Origin: Chryseobacterium gleum
Lineage (GTDB): Bacteria; Bacteroidota; Bacteroidia; Flavobacteriales_D; Crocinitomicaceae
Length of the DNA: 7,829 nt
Assembly (NCBI GenBank): GCA_943326825.2
Contig: CALPUT020000103.1
Span: 1-7,829 of the forward strand
Direction: 5' to 3'
The notes under the pieces were generated by a model. The model did no database searches, was not told the origin of the DNA, and was given only the letters and a program-made list of their open reading frames with translations. Positions 6,948 through 7,829 of the stretch are shown here, one piece after another. The position numbers and the translations under genes are program-made. The number at the start of each line of letters is the position of its first letter. Position 1 is the first letter of the stretch.

Positions 6948-7319
6948 TTATATAATAATTTTCTTTAAAGAAAGCCATTTGGGAATTCTGAAATTGGACT
7001 GATCTATACAGTTACTAAATATTGTTTTAGTTAATCCTTTAAAATCATTTTCAATTAGTTGAAAAATAGAAGATTGAAAATCATCAAAATAATAAGAATT
7101 AATAATGTTTAACTCTTCTAAATCCTCAATCTCTTCTATTTCTGTAAAAGTAAATGTATCAATATCTCCTTGTTGATCTGAAATAGTTAAAGTTAACTTT
7201 TTGGTTTTAAATGAATTTAACTTTACTTCTTTTACACTGCTCATAGAAAATGAAAAACCTGTAACCATTAATAAAACGGTTACAATACAAATCATTCTTC
7301 CTATGAAAATTCTAAACAT
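6948..7319 (-). CDS. Small secreted or periplasmic protein of unknown function
   Basis: This 123-residue product is not recognised. Residues 1-25 look like a signal peptide (R3 and R8, then the hydrophobic stretch MICIVTVLLMVTGFSFS), so the mature part of about 95 residues would be outside the cytoplasm or membrane-anchored. The body has a Lys-rich part (30-42), a strand-like Thr-rich stretch (43-60), an acidic run EIEEIEDLEE (60-69), and an aromatic-rich second half with a single Cys (C104). The C-terminus is basic and hydrophobic (WLSLKKIII). The first ATG was chosen because it supplies the positive charges. M9 is a possible alternative start. The gene lies 72 nt upstream of dabA on the same strand, and it could be a leader gene of the operon or an independent unit. 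Confidence 0.6.
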   Translation of the reverse strand: MFRIFIGRMICIVTVLLMVTGFSFSMSSVKEVKLNSFKTKKLTLTISDQQGDIDTFTFTEIEEIEDLEELNIINSYYFDDFQSSIFQLIENDFKGLTKTIFSNCIDQSNFRIPKWLSLKKIII

Positions 7320-7323
7320 GCTG

Positions 7324-7331
7324 CAAAACTA
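7324..7331 (-). promoter_or_regulatory. Candidate Bacteroidota -7 element before the small secreted gene
   Basis: On the minus strand the sequence TAGTTTTG fits the TAnnTTTG consensus of Bacteroidota promoters exactly. It ends only 4 nt before the ATG at 7319, which would make the transcript leaderless or nearly so. No TTG lies at the usual distance upstream. The close spacing makes this weak. It would fit better if the true start were the internal M9. Confidence 0.2.
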
Positions 7332-7423
7332 AATATTTGAAATCAATAAACATGATTAAAGTTTGCTAATAATTTGTTAATAAATGCTACTATTAAAATG
7401 AAAACCATATATTAAATTTAAAA

Positions 7424-7450
7424 TAAATCTATACTTACAATTTAGATTTA
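7424..7450. repeat. 8-bp inverted repeat in the divergent intergenic region
   Basis: taaatcta (7424-7431) and tagattta (7443-7450) are perfect reverse complements with an 11-bp spacer. They lie 45 bp before the plus-strand lipoprotein start, where an operator could sit. The rest of the 175-bp gap (7320-7494) is A+T-rich, and I saw no exact TAnnTTTG match on the plus strand and no terminator or RNA gene. Chance occurrence in such AT-rich DNA is plausible. Confidence 0.35.
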
Positions 7451-7494
7451 AATAAAGTTTAATTTTATAACTCCATGAATTCAAAACAACAATA

Positions 7495-7829
7495 ATGAAT
7501 AAAATAAAAACCTTTTATATAATCACTTTTTTCTTATTTTCATGTGGTTCAATAAAACCCGAACAGCCAATAAATGAAATTCAAGATGCACCTCAGATAA
7601 ATCAACCAATCTCATCAATTGTTGTTCCTATAAAAATCAATCTAACTCCCTATTTAAAAGAAACTGAAAATTCAATTCCTAAAAAATTTACAGGTAAAGA
7701 AGAAAATTGTGATGGAGTTAGTTTTAGCTACACCTTTTTTAGAGACCCAATTAAATTTAATGGAAAAAAAAATTCACTTGCTTTTGAAGTTGATGGTAAA
7801 TATGCATTAAAATTAAATTACTGTCCTCA
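7495..7829 (+). CDS. DUF4403-family lipoprotein, 3' end cut off by the window edge
   Basis: The frame runs open for 111 codons from ATG at 7495 to the right edge, without a stop. The N-terminus is a lipoprotein signal (MNKIKTFYIITFFLFSCGS). The lipobox is LFSC, and C17 would be the lipidated residue. A Pro/Gln/Asn-rich linker follows (20-40). The start of the conserved domain comes next: SSIVVPIKINLTPYLKETEN (40-59), IPKKFTGKEE with a Cys, then SYTFFRDPIKFNGKKN and a VDGKYALKLNYCP segment. This pattern is what I recall for DUF4403 (PF14356), common in Bacteroidota. Its function is unknown and it should sit on a periplasm-facing membrane surface. It is transcribed away from the dab cluster, so a functional link is not implied. 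A 9-base A run lies at 7764-7772 with the frame intact. An upstream ATG at 7475 ends after six codons in a TAA that overlaps this start. Confidence 0.85.
   Translation, partial: MNKIKTFYIITFFLFSCGSIKPEQPINEIQDAPQINQPISSIVVPIKINLTPYLKETENSIPKKFTGKEENCDGVSFSYTFFRDPIKFNGKKNSLAFEVDGKYALKLNYCP

Noticed and set aside
7320..7494. Riboswitch, small RNA or tRNA in the divergent gap
   Set aside because: The gap is short and AT-rich with no GC-containing stems or known RNA motifs. Only an 8-bp inverted repeat was seen.

Overview
The window looks like a chromosomal segment of an AT-rich member of the Bacteroidota, most likely Flavobacteriales. The signs are very high A+T, no Shine-Dalgarno-like sequence before any start codon, a DUF4403-type lipoprotein, a porin-like outer-membrane protein with a signal peptide ending in ...LFA|QE, and a DabB of the divergent Bacteroidota type. 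The genus cannot be named from this sequence. I saw no rRNA, tRNA, CRISPR array or insertion sequence.

The core is a tightly packed minus-strand cluster, in transcription order: dabA (6875-4377, DUF2309), dabB (4374-2506, NuoL/ND5-like membrane subunit), a SulP-family anion transporter (2477-663), and a porin-like outer-membrane protein (654 to the left edge, cut off there). The gaps are 2, 28 and 8 nt, so this is almost certainly one operon. DabA keeps the four zinc/active-site positions described for the DAB inorganic-carbon accumulation complex (here C332, D334, H502, C517). The natural reading is an envelope-spanning module. An outer-membrane channel lets the anion in. SulP carries bicarbonate (or another anion) across the inner membrane. 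The DabA-DabB complex hydrates CO2 to bicarbonate in the cytoplasm, driven by cation flow through DabB. DabAB and SulP bicarbonate transporters are each known. Their co-operonic packaging with a dedicated porin in a probably heterotrophic bacterium is the most interesting feature here.

Upstream of dabA lies a small secreted protein of unknown function (7319-6948). It is separated from dabA by a 72-nt spacer that is almost filled by a 12-bp perfect inverted repeat with a smaller one nested inside, ending 3 nt before the dabA start codon. A 175-bp divergent intergenic region (7320-7494) follows. A plus-strand DUF4403 lipoprotein gene then starts at 7495 and runs off the right edge.

Unusual details include an enlarged, internally repetitive loop of about 90 residues in the SulP protein, loss of some conserved proton-channel residues in DabB, a Ser-Ala repeat in the porin, and A9 homopolymers in two coding regions.
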